Origin: Methanolobus vulcani
GTDB taxonomy: Archaea > Halobacteriota > Methanosarcinia > Methanosarcinales > Methanosarcinaceae
Reading direction: 5' to 3'
DNA: 64,000 bases
Assembly: GCF_900100715.1 (NCBI RefSeq)
Contig: NZ_FNCA01000007.1
Span: 1-64,000 of the forward strand
Of this stretch, positions 48,650-57,657 are shown one piece after another (position 1 is the stretch's first letter; each line of letters opens with the position of its first letter). Under the pieces are notes generated by a model that saw nothing but the letters and a program-made list of their open reading frames with translations, did not search any database and was not told the origin of the DNA. Made by a program: the position numbers and the translations under genes.

Positions 48650-49390
48650 TTACTCGATTACATGGTATTCACTGTATTTCTTCAGCGCTTCTACCATATC
48701 GTCAATATCCATTGTCGTTGCAAGTAGGGGGATCCTGTCAATCTCAGCCATTTTTTTAGCCATCAGATGCACTTCGTTTCCTCGCAGGCCATGTATTACA
48801 ACAGCCCCGGGTTTCAGGTTTGTAACCCTTATGGCGACCATTGGTGATTTTCCAGTCGTGACCTTGGTGAATATCATTGCACGTTCAGTACTCCATCCGT
48901 AGAGTTTCTGGAACTCATGGGATGAAAGTTCAAGAATAGCCTTTTTACTGTCAACAACAGTAAAACCGTAAAGTGGTTTCTCTATTCCTTTGTTAACGAT
49001 GTCTGCCTCAATGATATTGGCAAGTTTTGCAACCTGCATGGGAAATGTGTATTCGTAGGTGGCGTAAATGGCCTTAGACTTTTTGTCTGCGAAAAGTATC
49101 CCCTCATAAGCATGAATTTTCTGTCCTCCCCTCTGTGCGTCAATTTCGAGGAGCGCATCGACTATTCTGCTCACAATAAGCGTTCCCGGAGATTTCCTCC
49201 TGCCGCTTTCATAGTCGCTGATGACCGAAGGAGATACACTCAGATAACCCGAAAGGTCGGTCTGTGCGATCTCGAAGTTCAATCGCCATTTTTTCAGGGC
49301 TTCGCCAGGCTTCTCTGACAGCGTAATCTCGCCTGCCATCTTTTCTGCAAGACGCTGGCGAACCATATCATGCGATTCGTCTTCACTCAT
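48650..49390 (-). CDS. Archaeal HTH regulator (COG1709) of the mevalonate cluster
   Basis: 246 residues. HTH domain at about 25-75 (QTDLSGYLSVSPSVISDYES), then a ligand-type domain. COG1709 proteins sit beside HMG-CoA synthase across many archaea, as here, so control of the mevalonate genes is likely but not shown. First gene of the four-gene run. Confidence 0.88.
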   Translation of the reverse strand: MSEDESHDMVRQRLAEKMAGEITLSEKPGEALKKWRLNFEIAQTDLSGYLSVSPSVISDYESGRRKSPGTLIVSRIVDALLEIDAQRGGQKIHAYEGILFADKKSKAIYATYEYTFPMQVAKLANIIEADIVNKGIEKPLYGFTVVDSKKAILELSSHEFQKLYGWSTERAMIFTKVTTGKSPMVAIRVTNLKPGAVVIHGLRGNEVHLMAKKMAEIDRIPLLATTMDIDDMVEALKKYSEYHVIE

Positions 49391-49513
49391 GCTTTATATT
49401 CCTAAGGGTTGATTACCATATATATTTAACGAATACAAGTTCGTTTATTGTCGATGTATTTCGATTCAAACCATTTCCTTATTTATAGTATGTTATATAT
49501 CAACTATAAAAAT

Positions 49514-50332
49514 ATGTTTCTTAAAAACGAAAAAATAAAAATAACTGTGTCCGAATTATCCATGTATTTTTCCTGTGAAAGGAAATTATATTATTCATGC
49601 CGCGGCCACGAGCAGTTCCATTCTTCCTCTCTTAGCTATATAGAACACCTTGTATTAAAGGAAATGGCTATGAGGTATTCCGAGGTGTTGAATGGCTCTT
49701 CGTCAAAAGACGATGTGTTATCCACAGACTTAGATTCCCTGCTTTTGCAGGTGATGGATGACTTGAGTATGATCTATCCTGATGAAGTCTCAGGAGTCAC
49801 GCCGGAAGAAATGAACGAAATTGCTGAAAATGTTCGCTCTTATTTGCCAGAGATTCAAGAGAATCTTTCTGAGCAGACAGAAAACCCGGAAATATCCAAA
49901 ATTGCAGAATTAATTTCTTCTTCAGATGATGAACCATATCTCCAGTCTGAAAAGCTGAATGTTACAGGAGTTCCTTACAGGCTTCTCATCATTGATGGAT
50001 TCTTTGTTCCTGTGATGATAAAAACATCCAAAGCTCCTGAAAATGGTGTCTGGAACAACGACAGATTACATGTTACATCCTTTGCAATGCTTGCGGAAGA
50101 AAAGCATGGAATTCCTATAAAATCCGGTCTTGTGATCTATGCAAAATCAGGTAATTTCAGAAAGGTAAACATCCATTCAAATGACAGAAGGCAGGTCTTA
50201 AAAGGAATCAGTCGTGCAAGGAAAATAAAAGATGGTAAAATGCCGGACAAAAATGAGAGTGCATTGTGCGCCAGTTGTGAATTTTCAGATATGTGCAACG
50301 TGAAAGCTTCACTTGTTTCTAAGTTATTATGA
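49514..50332 (+). CDS. Cas4-like PD-(D/E)XK protein, probably not an active nuclease
   Basis: 272 residues from ATG 49514; a TATA-like stretch about 25 bases upstream suggests leaderless transcription. Fe-S cysteines fit Cas4: one at the N-terminus (YFSCERKLYY) and three at the C-terminus (LCASCEFSDMC). The core strand that in Cas4 reads VPVEIKTG reads VPVMIKTS, so the catalytic Glu is Met. No cas1, cas2 or CRISPR repeat lies in the window. It is a stand-alone Cas4 relative. Confidence 0.75.
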   Translation: MFLKNEKIKITVSELSMYFSCERKLYYSCRGHEQFHSSSLSYIEHLVLKEMAMRYSEVLNGSSSKDDVLSTDLDSLLLQVMDDLSMIYPDEVSGVTPEEMNEIAENVRSYLPEIQENLSEQTENPEISKIAELISSSDDEPYLQSEKLNVTGVPYRLLIIDGFFVPVMIKTSKAPENGVWNNDRLHVTSFAMLAEEKHGIPIKSGLVIYAKSGNFRKVNIHSNDRRQVLKGISRARKIKDGKMPDKNESALCASCEFSDMCNVKASLVSKLL

Positions 50333-50746
50333 ATCTTTGAATCGGAAGTTCAGATGAGCAAAATTATTGATTTAGGGTTTGTTGCTCTGTAAAAACCATG
50401 TAAATATGAGTGACACAAATGTTGCTCATTTTTGTTTCCATAAAAACAACCTATAATCTAATACAAAGTAACCATTCGCCGAAGGCGGTGTATTCCGATG
50501 CTGCTGCGCAGAAGATTATTACAAAGACTATTGCCTTTATACAGAGAATTCTACAGAAGTTCTAAGAAGAAAGTACAAGGTATTTGCAGATTATTTTGTT
50601 TTGTCTTTTTGGAAAGTGCCGGCTTCGCCGGACCCTTCGGGATCATTCAAGTAATTCACAATATACTGATAGAATATAATGGCCGGATATCTATAAAGCT
50701 GAATTTGCCAAAAAGCATTTAAGACTTAAATATCTAGGATGACAGA
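50333..50746. other. Gap with GC-rich hairpins in AT-rich DNA
   Basis: Small hairpins CGCCGAAGGCG (about 50477-50487), CCGG-CTTCG-CCGG (about 50621-50633) and CCCTTCGGG (about 50634-50642) stand out. One frame is open for about 60 codons without an ATG. It may be a decayed element; no function can be assigned. Confidence 0.4.
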
Positions 50747-52651
50747 ATGTCCAAACCTCTTTACCTTGGTGAACTGCTCCTTTACTGGTGCCCTTCATGT
50801 AACGTTCCTGTACTTGGAAAAGAATGCTCCTGCGGGGCAAAGACAAAACAGGTAACTATTACTCCTCCGGGAGATATCAGACCTGCTTTTCCGTATGAAA
50901 TTGAGCTTATCAATAAGATCTCTGTTGAACAGTTCAATGCACCGCTTATCACAGACCAGCGCACAGTTGTACTTAACAAGTCTCCCTATGACGACCGTAT
51001 GGAAGAGGTTATTGTAGATGGTGAGGTCATAGGCAGCATACGTTTTGAGCTTGAGCAGCTTAAATGGACCCTTCTTCTGAGAATTAATGGTGCTAGACGC
51101 ATATTTGGTAATGCGGATCACAAGACCCTGAGTAACTGGGTTATGATTGATGCAGGTGCCGAGAAGTTCATTCTCGGTGGCTCCAGTGTGCTTGCTCCAG
51201 GTATAAAGGATGCTGATCCTTCTATATTGGAAGCTGAAGAAGTAGTTGTCCTTACACATGAAGGGAAAGTCCTTGGTGTAGGCCGCACCCGCATGACCGG
51301 GGAGAAGATGCTCGAAAGAGGAAAGGGCGTTGGTGTAAAAGTGAGGTTCAAGGAGGAACCCGCTGAAATTAAAGTTCCAGAGGGTGGACAGACCTGGGAT
51401 GATGTTGTAAAAGCCAACGAGAGCTACATGAATGATTTCATTGAACGTTCCCACAAATTCATTAAAAATGTATCTTCATCAGTAGATCGTCCGGTCACAG
51501 TATCCTATTCAGGAGGAAAAGACAGTCTTGCAGTTCTGCATCTTGTAAGTGAGTGTCTTGATGAGTACGACCTTCTGTTTGCAGATACAGGTATTGAGTT
51601 CCCTGAAACCGTTAAGAATGTACATGATGTTGCAGAGGCTTATGGCAGACCTCTGAATATGCTGGACTCAGGAAACGCTTTCTGGGATTCAGTTGACAGT
51701 TTCGGTCCACCAAGTGTCGAGGTTCGCTGGTGCTGTAAAGTGTGTAAACTTGGACCGATTACCCAGATAATCAATGATAATTACGATAACGGATGTCTCA
51801 CTTTCATCGGACAGAGAAAGTATGAGTCTGACACAAGGGCAAAGAGCGAACGTGTCTGGAAGAATCCATGGGTAGGCAATCAGGTAGCAGCCGCTCCTAT
51901 ACAGAACTGGACTGCAATGCATGTCTGGCTCTATATTTTCAAGAATGATTTGCTTTACAATCCACTTTATGCTGAGGGTTTTGACAGAATTGGTTGCTGG
52001 TTGTGTCCTTCATGTTCCGTTGCCGATCTTTACAGACTCAAGGAAACTCACCCTGAAATGGAGAAAAAGCTTAACAACTACCTGCTTTCCTATGCAGAAC
52101 GTATGGGTCTTTCCGAGGAATGGGTTAAGCATGGCTTCTGGAGATGGAAGGACCTGCCTGCTCCTTTGAAAGAGATTGCAAAGAAAAAGGAGATCAATCT
52201 TGTTCCACAATGCAAGAACGAACATAATCTGCATTTCACTGTGACAACTGGCTATCGTCCATGCAAGCAGGGTGGCATCTCCGCAGAAGGTGGTTTTGAT
52301 GGTCCTGTTGACATTAACAGACTGGAACTCACCGGAATGCTGGAAGCTGTTGGAAATACCTCATACATGGAAGGCGTTGCAATGGTTACTGAAGGTGAGA
52401 ATCGCGCTCAGGTCTTTGCTTCAGGTAGTGTGACCGCCAGAGCTGATTCAGATAGGGATGCCCGCAAACTCATGAAGAAAGTGGAACTTTCTGTCAGAAG
52501 AGCTATTCTTTGTAGTGGTTGCGGTGTTTGTGTGGGCAAGTGTCAGAACAGATCTATAAGAATGAAAAAGGGTTTGGCTATTATCAATGATAAATGTACA
52601 CATTGCGGTGAATGTATTGGTGTATGTCCTGTTGTGAAGTTCAATTCTTGA
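50747..52651 (+). CDS. PAPS reductase-like Fe-S protein with PUA and ferredoxin domains
   Basis: 634 residues. N-terminal zinc ribbon CPSCNVPVLGKECSCG; PUA-like domain at about 150-210; PP-loop ATPase/PAPS-reductase core with SYSGGKDSLAVLH at about 250; cysteine pairs WCCKVCK and CWLCPSCS; C-terminal two 4Fe-4S ferredoxin clusters CSGCGVCVGKCQN and CTHCGECIGVCP. It is a well-known but uncharacterised Methanosarcinales architecture. A PUA domain and PP-loop point to RNA or sulfur-transfer chemistry rather than sulfate reduction; this is inference. Confidence 0.85.
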   Translation: MSKPLYLGELLLYWCPSCNVPVLGKECSCGAKTKQVTITPPGDIRPAFPYEIELINKISVEQFNAPLITDQRTVVLNKSPYDDRMEEVIVDGEVIGSIRFELEQLKWTLLLRINGARRIFGNADHKTLSNWVMIDAGAEKFILGGSSVLAPGIKDADPSILEAEEVVVLTHEGKVLGVGRTRMTGEKMLERGKGVGVKVRFKEEPAEIKVPEGGQTWDDVVKANESYMNDFIERSHKFIKNVSSSVDRPVTVSYSGGKDSLAVLHLVSECLDEYDLLFADTGIEFPETVKNVHDVAEAYGRPLNMLDSGNAFWDSVDSFGPPSVEVRWCCKVCKLGPITQIINDNYDNGCLTFIGQRKYESDTRAKSERVWKNPWVGNQVAAAPIQNWTAMHVWLYIFKNDLLYNPLYAEGFDRIGCWLCPSCSVADLYRLKETHPEMEKKLNNYLLSYAERMGLSEEWVKHGFWRWKDLPAPLKEIAKKKEINLVPQCKNEHNLHFTVTTGYRPCKQGGISAEGGFDGPVDINRLELTGMLEAVGNTSYMEGVAMVTEGENRAQVFASGSVTARADSDRDARKLMKKVELSVRRAILCSGCGVCVGKCQNRSIRMKKGLAIINDKCTHCGECIGVCPVVKFNS

Positions 52652-52703
52652 TCCTGACCAGAAACCTTTTAGTATATATTCGCCAATCTTATACGGTGAT
52701 TTT

Positions 52704-54320
52704 TTGGTAAAAAGAGCACTGCTCAGCGTTTCTGATAAAACCGGAATTGTAGATTTTGCTCGCGGACTCGAGAAACTTGACATACAGATTATCTCTACCG
52801 GCGGAACTGCCCGCATGCTTCGTGACTCAGGTATTGAGGTCATGGACGTGTCTGATGTAACCGGGTTCCCGGAAATGATGGGCGGCAGGGTAAAAACTCT
52901 CCACCCAAGGATCCATGGTGGAATTCTCAGTATAAGAGATGACCATGATCATATGGGAGAGGCCCAGAAAGCAGAAGTAGAAATGATAGACCTTGTAGTA
53001 GTCAATCTTTATCCATTCGAGATAACAGTTTCAAAAGAAGGCGTATTGCTTGATGAAGCTATTGAAAACATTGACATTGGCGGACCTGCTATGCTCAGGT
53101 CGGCAGCTAAGAATTATCGTTATGTAAGTGTTGTGTGTGACCCGGACGATTACGGTCATATATTGAAGGAGATCCGTTCCACAGGAGTTGTGTCACAGGA
53201 ATCAAGAGAAAAACTCGCAGTGAAAGCTTTCAGACACACTGCAGATTATGATGCTACCATAGACACTTACCTTAGCAAGGAACTTCTTGGTGAGGACGTA
53301 TTGCGTCTAAGCTATAAAGATGGAGTAACTCTAAGATACGGAGAGAACTGGCATCAGGATGCGAAATTCTATAAAGAGGATGGTATAACCGGTCCTTCAC
53401 TTGCAAATGCAAAACAACTTCATGGGAAGGAACTTTCCTATAACAATTATATTGATGCAGACAATGCTCTCAAGACCGTAAAAGAGCTCTCTTCTTCCAA
53501 CCCGGCAGTAACGATTGTAAAGCACAACAACCCATGCGGATTTGCAACCGGAAAAACGCTTTTGCAGGCTCTCAGTGCTGCCTGGGATGGCGATCCTATA
53601 TCTGCTTATGGAAGTATCATCTGTTCGAATAAGGTTTTTGACCTGAAGTCAGCAGAATTCCTTAACGGCAAATTTGTGGAGATCATTCTTGCTCCGGGAT
53701 TTGAACCTGATGCACTTGAGTATCTGAAAAATAAGAGTGCAAACCTGCGTCTTCTTGAACTGCCTGAACTGAACGAGCCTTTTGAAGTTGAAGACACGTA
53801 CAAGTTCGTTATTGGTGGAATACTGAAGCAGTCATGTAATGTTGGTATCTATGACAAATGGGATTGTGTGACCGATGTTGCATATCCTGAAGAACTTCGT
53901 GCAGTATCTGAGTTTGCCCTTCACGCTTGTAAGTGTGTCAAATCAAATGCAGTTACCCTTGCATATGAGTATGATGACGGTTGCTACATGATGCTTTCAA
54001 TGGGAGCAGGTCAGCCAAACAGAGTTGACTCTATCAGAAAACTTGCTGCAACCAAAGCACGCGAGAATCTCAAGGTAATGTATGATCGCGACAAACCAGA
54101 TGTGTCATATGAGGATTACTGCAAAGATGTTTTCTCAAAATGTGTGATGGCTTCTGATGCTTTCTTCCCATTCGATGATAGTGTTGTGCACGCAGAAGAA
54201 AATGGTATAATGTATATTCTTTCACCCGGAGGTTCCATCAGGGATCAGGAAGTCATTGATACAGCTAACAGACTGGGCGTATCATTGGTATTCACCGGAA
54301 TGAGACACTTCTTGCATTGA
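52704..54320 (+). CDS. purH: Bifunctional AICAR transformylase/IMP cyclohydrolase
   Basis: 538 residues, full length for PurH. IMP cyclohydrolase domain at about 1-195 (LSVSDKTGIVDFARGL), transformylase after it (LRYGENWHQDAKFY; KHNNPCGFATG). Last two steps of purine synthesis. The start is TTG 52704 with GGTGAT upstream. Confidence 0.95.
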   Translation: MVKRALLSVSDKTGIVDFARGLEKLDIQIISTGGTARMLRDSGIEVMDVSDVTGFPEMMGGRVKTLHPRIHGGILSIRDDHDHMGEAQKAEVEMIDLVVVNLYPFEITVSKEGVLLDEAIENIDIGGPAMLRSAAKNYRYVSVVCDPDDYGHILKEIRSTGVVSQESREKLAVKAFRHTADYDATIDTYLSKELLGEDVLRLSYKDGVTLRYGENWHQDAKFYKEDGITGPSLANAKQLHGKELSYNNYIDADNALKTVKELSSSNPAVTIVKHNNPCGFATGKTLLQALSAAWDGDPISAYGSIICSNKVFDLKSAEFLNGKFVEIILAPGFEPDALEYLKNKSANLRLLELPELNEPFEVEDTYKFVIGGILKQSCNVGIYDKWDCVTDVAYPEELRAVSEFALHACKCVKSNAVTLAYEYDDGCYMMLSMGAGQPNRVDSIRKLAATKARENLKVMYDRDKPDVSYEDYCKDVFSKCVMASDAFFPFDDSVVHAEENGIMYILSPGGSIRDQEVIDTANRLGVSLVFTGMRHFLH

Positions 54321-54575
54321 AGTGTTTCTCTATTTTTTATCTAAATTCTATCTAAAGTTATCTTTATTTAGCAGCAGTTTGCGCTTTTTGCATTTTTCTT
54401 TTGATTAAAGTTTATATCTATGTCAATTAAAATTTACAAACAATATGTAAAAATTGTCTTCTGCTGCTTTTTACGCAAAAACACTTATAACTCATTAACT
54501 AACTTTTATATTAATTAGTTACGTTTTGCTTATTGGTTGGTTGGATACATAATCAATATAAATTGAGGTGGAAAG
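54321..54575 (+). promoter_or_regulatory. Upstream region of second Msr-type regulator, with (TTGG)3
   Basis: AT-rich with TATATT stretches. TTGG is repeated three times at 54533-54544, the same unit as in the stem-loop region at 31527-31546. It has no palindromic operator like those of the methylamine region. Confidence 0.4.
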
Positions 54576-55361
54576 TTGAAGTCTAAGGGGCTTTTAAGTA
54601 TATTGACATTTTCAGAAAAAAGGAAGGATATATTATTCCTGCTTGAAGAAAAATCATGTACTTTATCCGACATCAAAGATTATTTTAACGTATCCTCTCC
54701 GGAAATTTCCCCGCGAATTAAGGAAATGCTGGAGCACAACCTGATAGAAAAAACAGATAAGGATTATCAAATAACTCCCATTGGTAAAGCTATAATCCAC
54801 CATTTCAGACCTTTTCTGGATATTATTGAAACAATAGAGAAAAATGAGTCTTTCTGGGAAGAACATTATCTGGATGACATACCCCAGCATTTGCTTAACG
54901 ACCTCATAGCTTTGAAAGAGTGTAATGTTGTGTCCGGTAGCATAGAGAATATCTATGAGTCTCACAAGATATTTGTGGAAAATCTCCTGAAATCATCAAC
55001 CATCAAAGGCGTCTCCTCTATTTTCATACCAACATATCCTGATTTTGTAGTGGAGCTTGCTAAAAAGGATGTGCCGACCTCCTTGATACTGACTGAGAAT
55101 GTATTTCAAAAGGTTAGGGATGAGCACCGTGAAAAACTTGAGTTCTATTTGAATGCTTCAAAAACTGAGCTTCATGTAATAGATGATGTAAAGCTTGCTT
55201 TTGTAGTTAGTGATCTGTTCTTCTCCATGTCCTTATTCTTTAATCCTGATACCTATGATCCCAGAGATGATCTTGTAGGCTATGATAAGGGTGCATTAAA
55301 ATGGGGAAGTGACCTTTTCGATTATTATCTGGGTAAATCCCGTAAGGTCACATCCATTTGA
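54576..55361 (+). CDS. Second Msr-type winged-helix regulator
   Basis: 261 residues, same plan as the protein at 6234. Winged helix at about 1-75 (LLEEKSCTLSDIKDYFNVSS; wing ending DKDYQITPIGKAI), then DUF1724-type domain. The start is TTG after GAGGTGG. No methyltransferase gene is near, so its target is unknown. Confidence 0.82.
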   Translation: MKSKGLLSILTFSEKRKDILFLLEEKSCTLSDIKDYFNVSSPEISPRIKEMLEHNLIEKTDKDYQITPIGKAIIHHFRPFLDIIETIEKNESFWEEHYLDDIPQHLLNDLIALKECNVVSGSIENIYESHKIFVENLLKSSTIKGVSSIFIPTYPDFVVELAKKDVPTSLILTENVFQKVRDEHREKLEFYLNASKTELHVIDDVKLAFVVSDLFFSMSLFFNPDTYDPRDDLVGYDKGALKWGSDLFDYYLGKSRKVTSI

Positions 55362-55365
55362 TCCT

Positions 55366-56292
55366 TCAGGCTATAAGCCCGCTTGCAATTGTTCTGAGTC
55401 CGACGATGGTGGTTGATTCACCATCTATCATGAACAGTCTTCTGGCAAGTCTGTTCTTTGTTTCAACATTCACAGGTTCTGCAAAGCTCTTAATGTACAG
55501 CAATCCTATGATGAAACTGTAACCAAGTATTATAGGCTCAAATGCCAGCGTTCCTGTAATAATCGATAATAGCAAGATCATGTGGGACAGGATGTGCAGA
55601 CTGAACAGCATAATCTTTGCTTTCTTTTGTCCAAGGACAACTGGTAGTGTTTTGATTCCTGCCAGTGTGTCACCTTTTATGTCCTTGAAATCATATATAG
55701 CAGAATTTACAAAGAGCTTAAGGCCAAAATAAAGGAAGACTATTGCAGGTGCGAGCAGATCGGCTGCATAGATACCTGCGATACCTGCTATGAAAGCTCC
55801 CCATGTTGTGCCGACAACGATGTTCTTCATCCCAAGTCCGCCTTTAAGCTTGAGATTGAATTTACCTATCTTTGCACCTTTACTGTAAAGATAACCTGTT
55901 ACAAGAGGAAGAAAAGCGAAGAATATAAGACCGTTTACCGTAAGGATTGCAGCTCCGGCCAAAAAGCAGATCAGTGAAATTATCAGGGCAGTCTTTTTCG
56001 AAGCTCCCTTGAGTTCCGGCCTGTTGGCCAGATCCTCTTCGGAATCCAATGCCCTGTCTAAAGTGTAGACAGCATAAATTATCAATCCTCCTGCAAGACA
56101 ATTCAAAAAGACTGATTGTATATGGAGCAACAGGAATGCAATATGTATTCTCAATGCGCCTGAAAATGAGACCAGTACGGAACTTTTAAGAAGATTGACC
56201 GTAGGAGACGGATTAATGCGTGGCAGATTGTATTTTTGTTCGTATTTCTTTACTGAAAAACCCGGAAGACCTATTGTGCAGTTCGAGCTCAT
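55366..56292 (-). CDS. UbiA-family prenyltransferase
   Basis: 308 residues, about eight membrane helices. Both Asp-rich motifs are present: LDRALDSEED and DFKDIKGDTLAG. The family joins prenyl chains to aromatic or lipid acceptors; in archaea this includes membrane-lipid and quinone-like (methanophenazine) synthesis. Acceptor unknown. ATG 56292 is chosen over TTG 56310. Confidence 0.85.
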   Translation of the reverse strand: MSSNCTIGLPGFSVKKYEQKYNLPRINPSPTVNLLKSSVLVSFSGALRIHIAFLLLHIQSVFLNCLAGGLIIYAVYTLDRALDSEEDLANRPELKGASKKTALIISLICFLAGAAILTVNGLIFFAFLPLVTGYLYSKGAKIGKFNLKLKGGLGMKNIVVGTTWGAFIAGIAGIYAADLLAPAIVFLYFGLKLFVNSAIYDFKDIKGDTLAGIKTLPVVLGQKKAKIMLFSLHILSHMILLLSIITGTLAFEPIILGYSFIIGLLYIKSFAEPVNVETKNRLARRLFMIDGESTTIVGLRTIASGLIA

Positions 56293-57059
56293 ATCAATAA
56301 AAGGGCTCAAACTATCTAATATTATTTTTTGAGTATAATGTTATATCAATGAACTACTAAAGCTAACGCTATAATTGTTCAGGCAGAGATAAGAACCAGC
56401 TATAAAGTGCCTGCACTATTTGTTTGTACCTGTTATATGAATGCCACTAAGGCAACATCTTCGTAAACTTCTATAATTATTATGGTATTATTATTTATGT
56501 ATATATAATTTTTGTAGGTGTTGCTTATACTGGTAGTAAAAAAAGAACTATCAATCTATTGTTAGTGAAAATTTACTATATATACGAATAGTTTCATTTT
56601 GCATCATGCTTGCAAATTTGGCAGATATGAGTAACACCATTAAAATCTGCCATTTTTAAACATCGGGATTATGGTATGGTGGTATTGGAGATGATATTCT
56701 GGATTTGCATATAGTTCCCGTATGCGATTTAACTTTTAAAAACAGGTGCGTGGCTCCTTATTATAATTCAAACGTCTATGGTCTGTCCTTGTATTTCTGC
56801 CTGAAGGGTTCGGAAAATGAGGAAATCATTACTTCTATATGCAACTATATAGTTGATGTCCTGCAATCTGTATATCCATTTGAAAGGTCTTTTTTTATCC
56901 TCTTTTTCTTCCCGGTTGCTTGATGAGGTAAAAAAGCTCCCATTTCATGCAAATGGGCCGCGTATAATGGTAGTCATCATGATAGGGTGGATGTCTTTTG
57001 CTGCATTGATAGTATCCTTCAGAAAAACAACTCCTGCAAATATTAAAGTCAGGATTAAT
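56293..57059. other. Gene-poor 770-base gap with a possible gene fragment
   Basis: Mostly AT-rich. A frame without good start runs about 56681-56923 (for example CDLTFKNRCVAPYYNSN, then ICNYIVDVLQSVYPFERS). It has plausible residue use and ends at TGA. It may be a decayed gene; no family recognised. Confidence 0.35.
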
Positions 57060-57545
57060 TCAATCGATTGTGTCGTTCCCTGCTGCTTGCAATAGAATGT
57101 ATCCGAAAGCTCCGAAAAACAGAGGAGCTATTGGTAGTGTTTTGAAACTGCTGTTCCATACTGCAAGGGAGCTTATCAGTGAAAGGATTCCGCATGTTAT
57201 GAGTATGTACCCTGCGGTCTTTGTATCTATCTCTTTTTCAATATTATCTTTTAAAAGTTCATAGGCAGCCAGTCCTATACAGATAAAAGATGCAATAACC
57301 CAGCCAAGTGTCCTGATAGATGGCAGGAACCCTCCCATTGAAAGTAGTGTCATCTGCTTGATTATGCTGACAAAGATCGTCCCGTAAATAATGTCAAAAT
57401 TAGCATAGAATACAGAGAATTTGATTCCCCATCCTTGAGAATATGCAGAATAAAAGTAAACTTCCCATGGTATGGCCAGACATATGAATGGCATTATTTT
57501 TCTCAAAAGCTTCATATCATCCGGTTTTATTCTCAAAAATCTCAT
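57060..57545 (-). CDS. Small polytopic membrane protein, unknown
   Basis: 161 residues with four or five hydrophobic segments (MPFICLAIPWEVYFY, LGWVIASFICIGLAAYELL, AGYILITCGILSLISS, IAPLFFGAFGYILLQ). No family recognised. Divergent from the AbrB-PhoU regulator. Confidence 0.7.
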   Translation of the reverse strand: MRFLRIKPDDMKLLRKIMPFICLAIPWEVYFYSAYSQGWGIKFSVFYANFDIIYGTIFVSIIKQMTLLSMGGFLPSIRTLGWVIASFICIGLAAYELLKDNIEKEIDTKTAGYILITCGILSLISSLAVWNSSFKTLPIAPLFFGAFGYILLQAAGNDTID

Positions 57546-57657
57546 AGTCGGATATTATATAATCTCTAATATATATTTTTATGCAAGGGGAAGTGCCTAT
57601 ATATTACCTTGTGTTCTATATATTCAAGTAATCTATAAACATAAATGAGGGATTTCA

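Noticed and set aside
49514-50332. CRISPR-Cas locus near the Cas4-like gene
   Set aside because: No cas1, cas2, effector gene or direct-repeat array is visible anywhere in the window.
54440-54470. TTTACA/TGTAAA inverted repeat as another methylamine operator
   Set aside because: Arm sequence and spacer differ from the TTACAA-N5-TTGTAA pattern.
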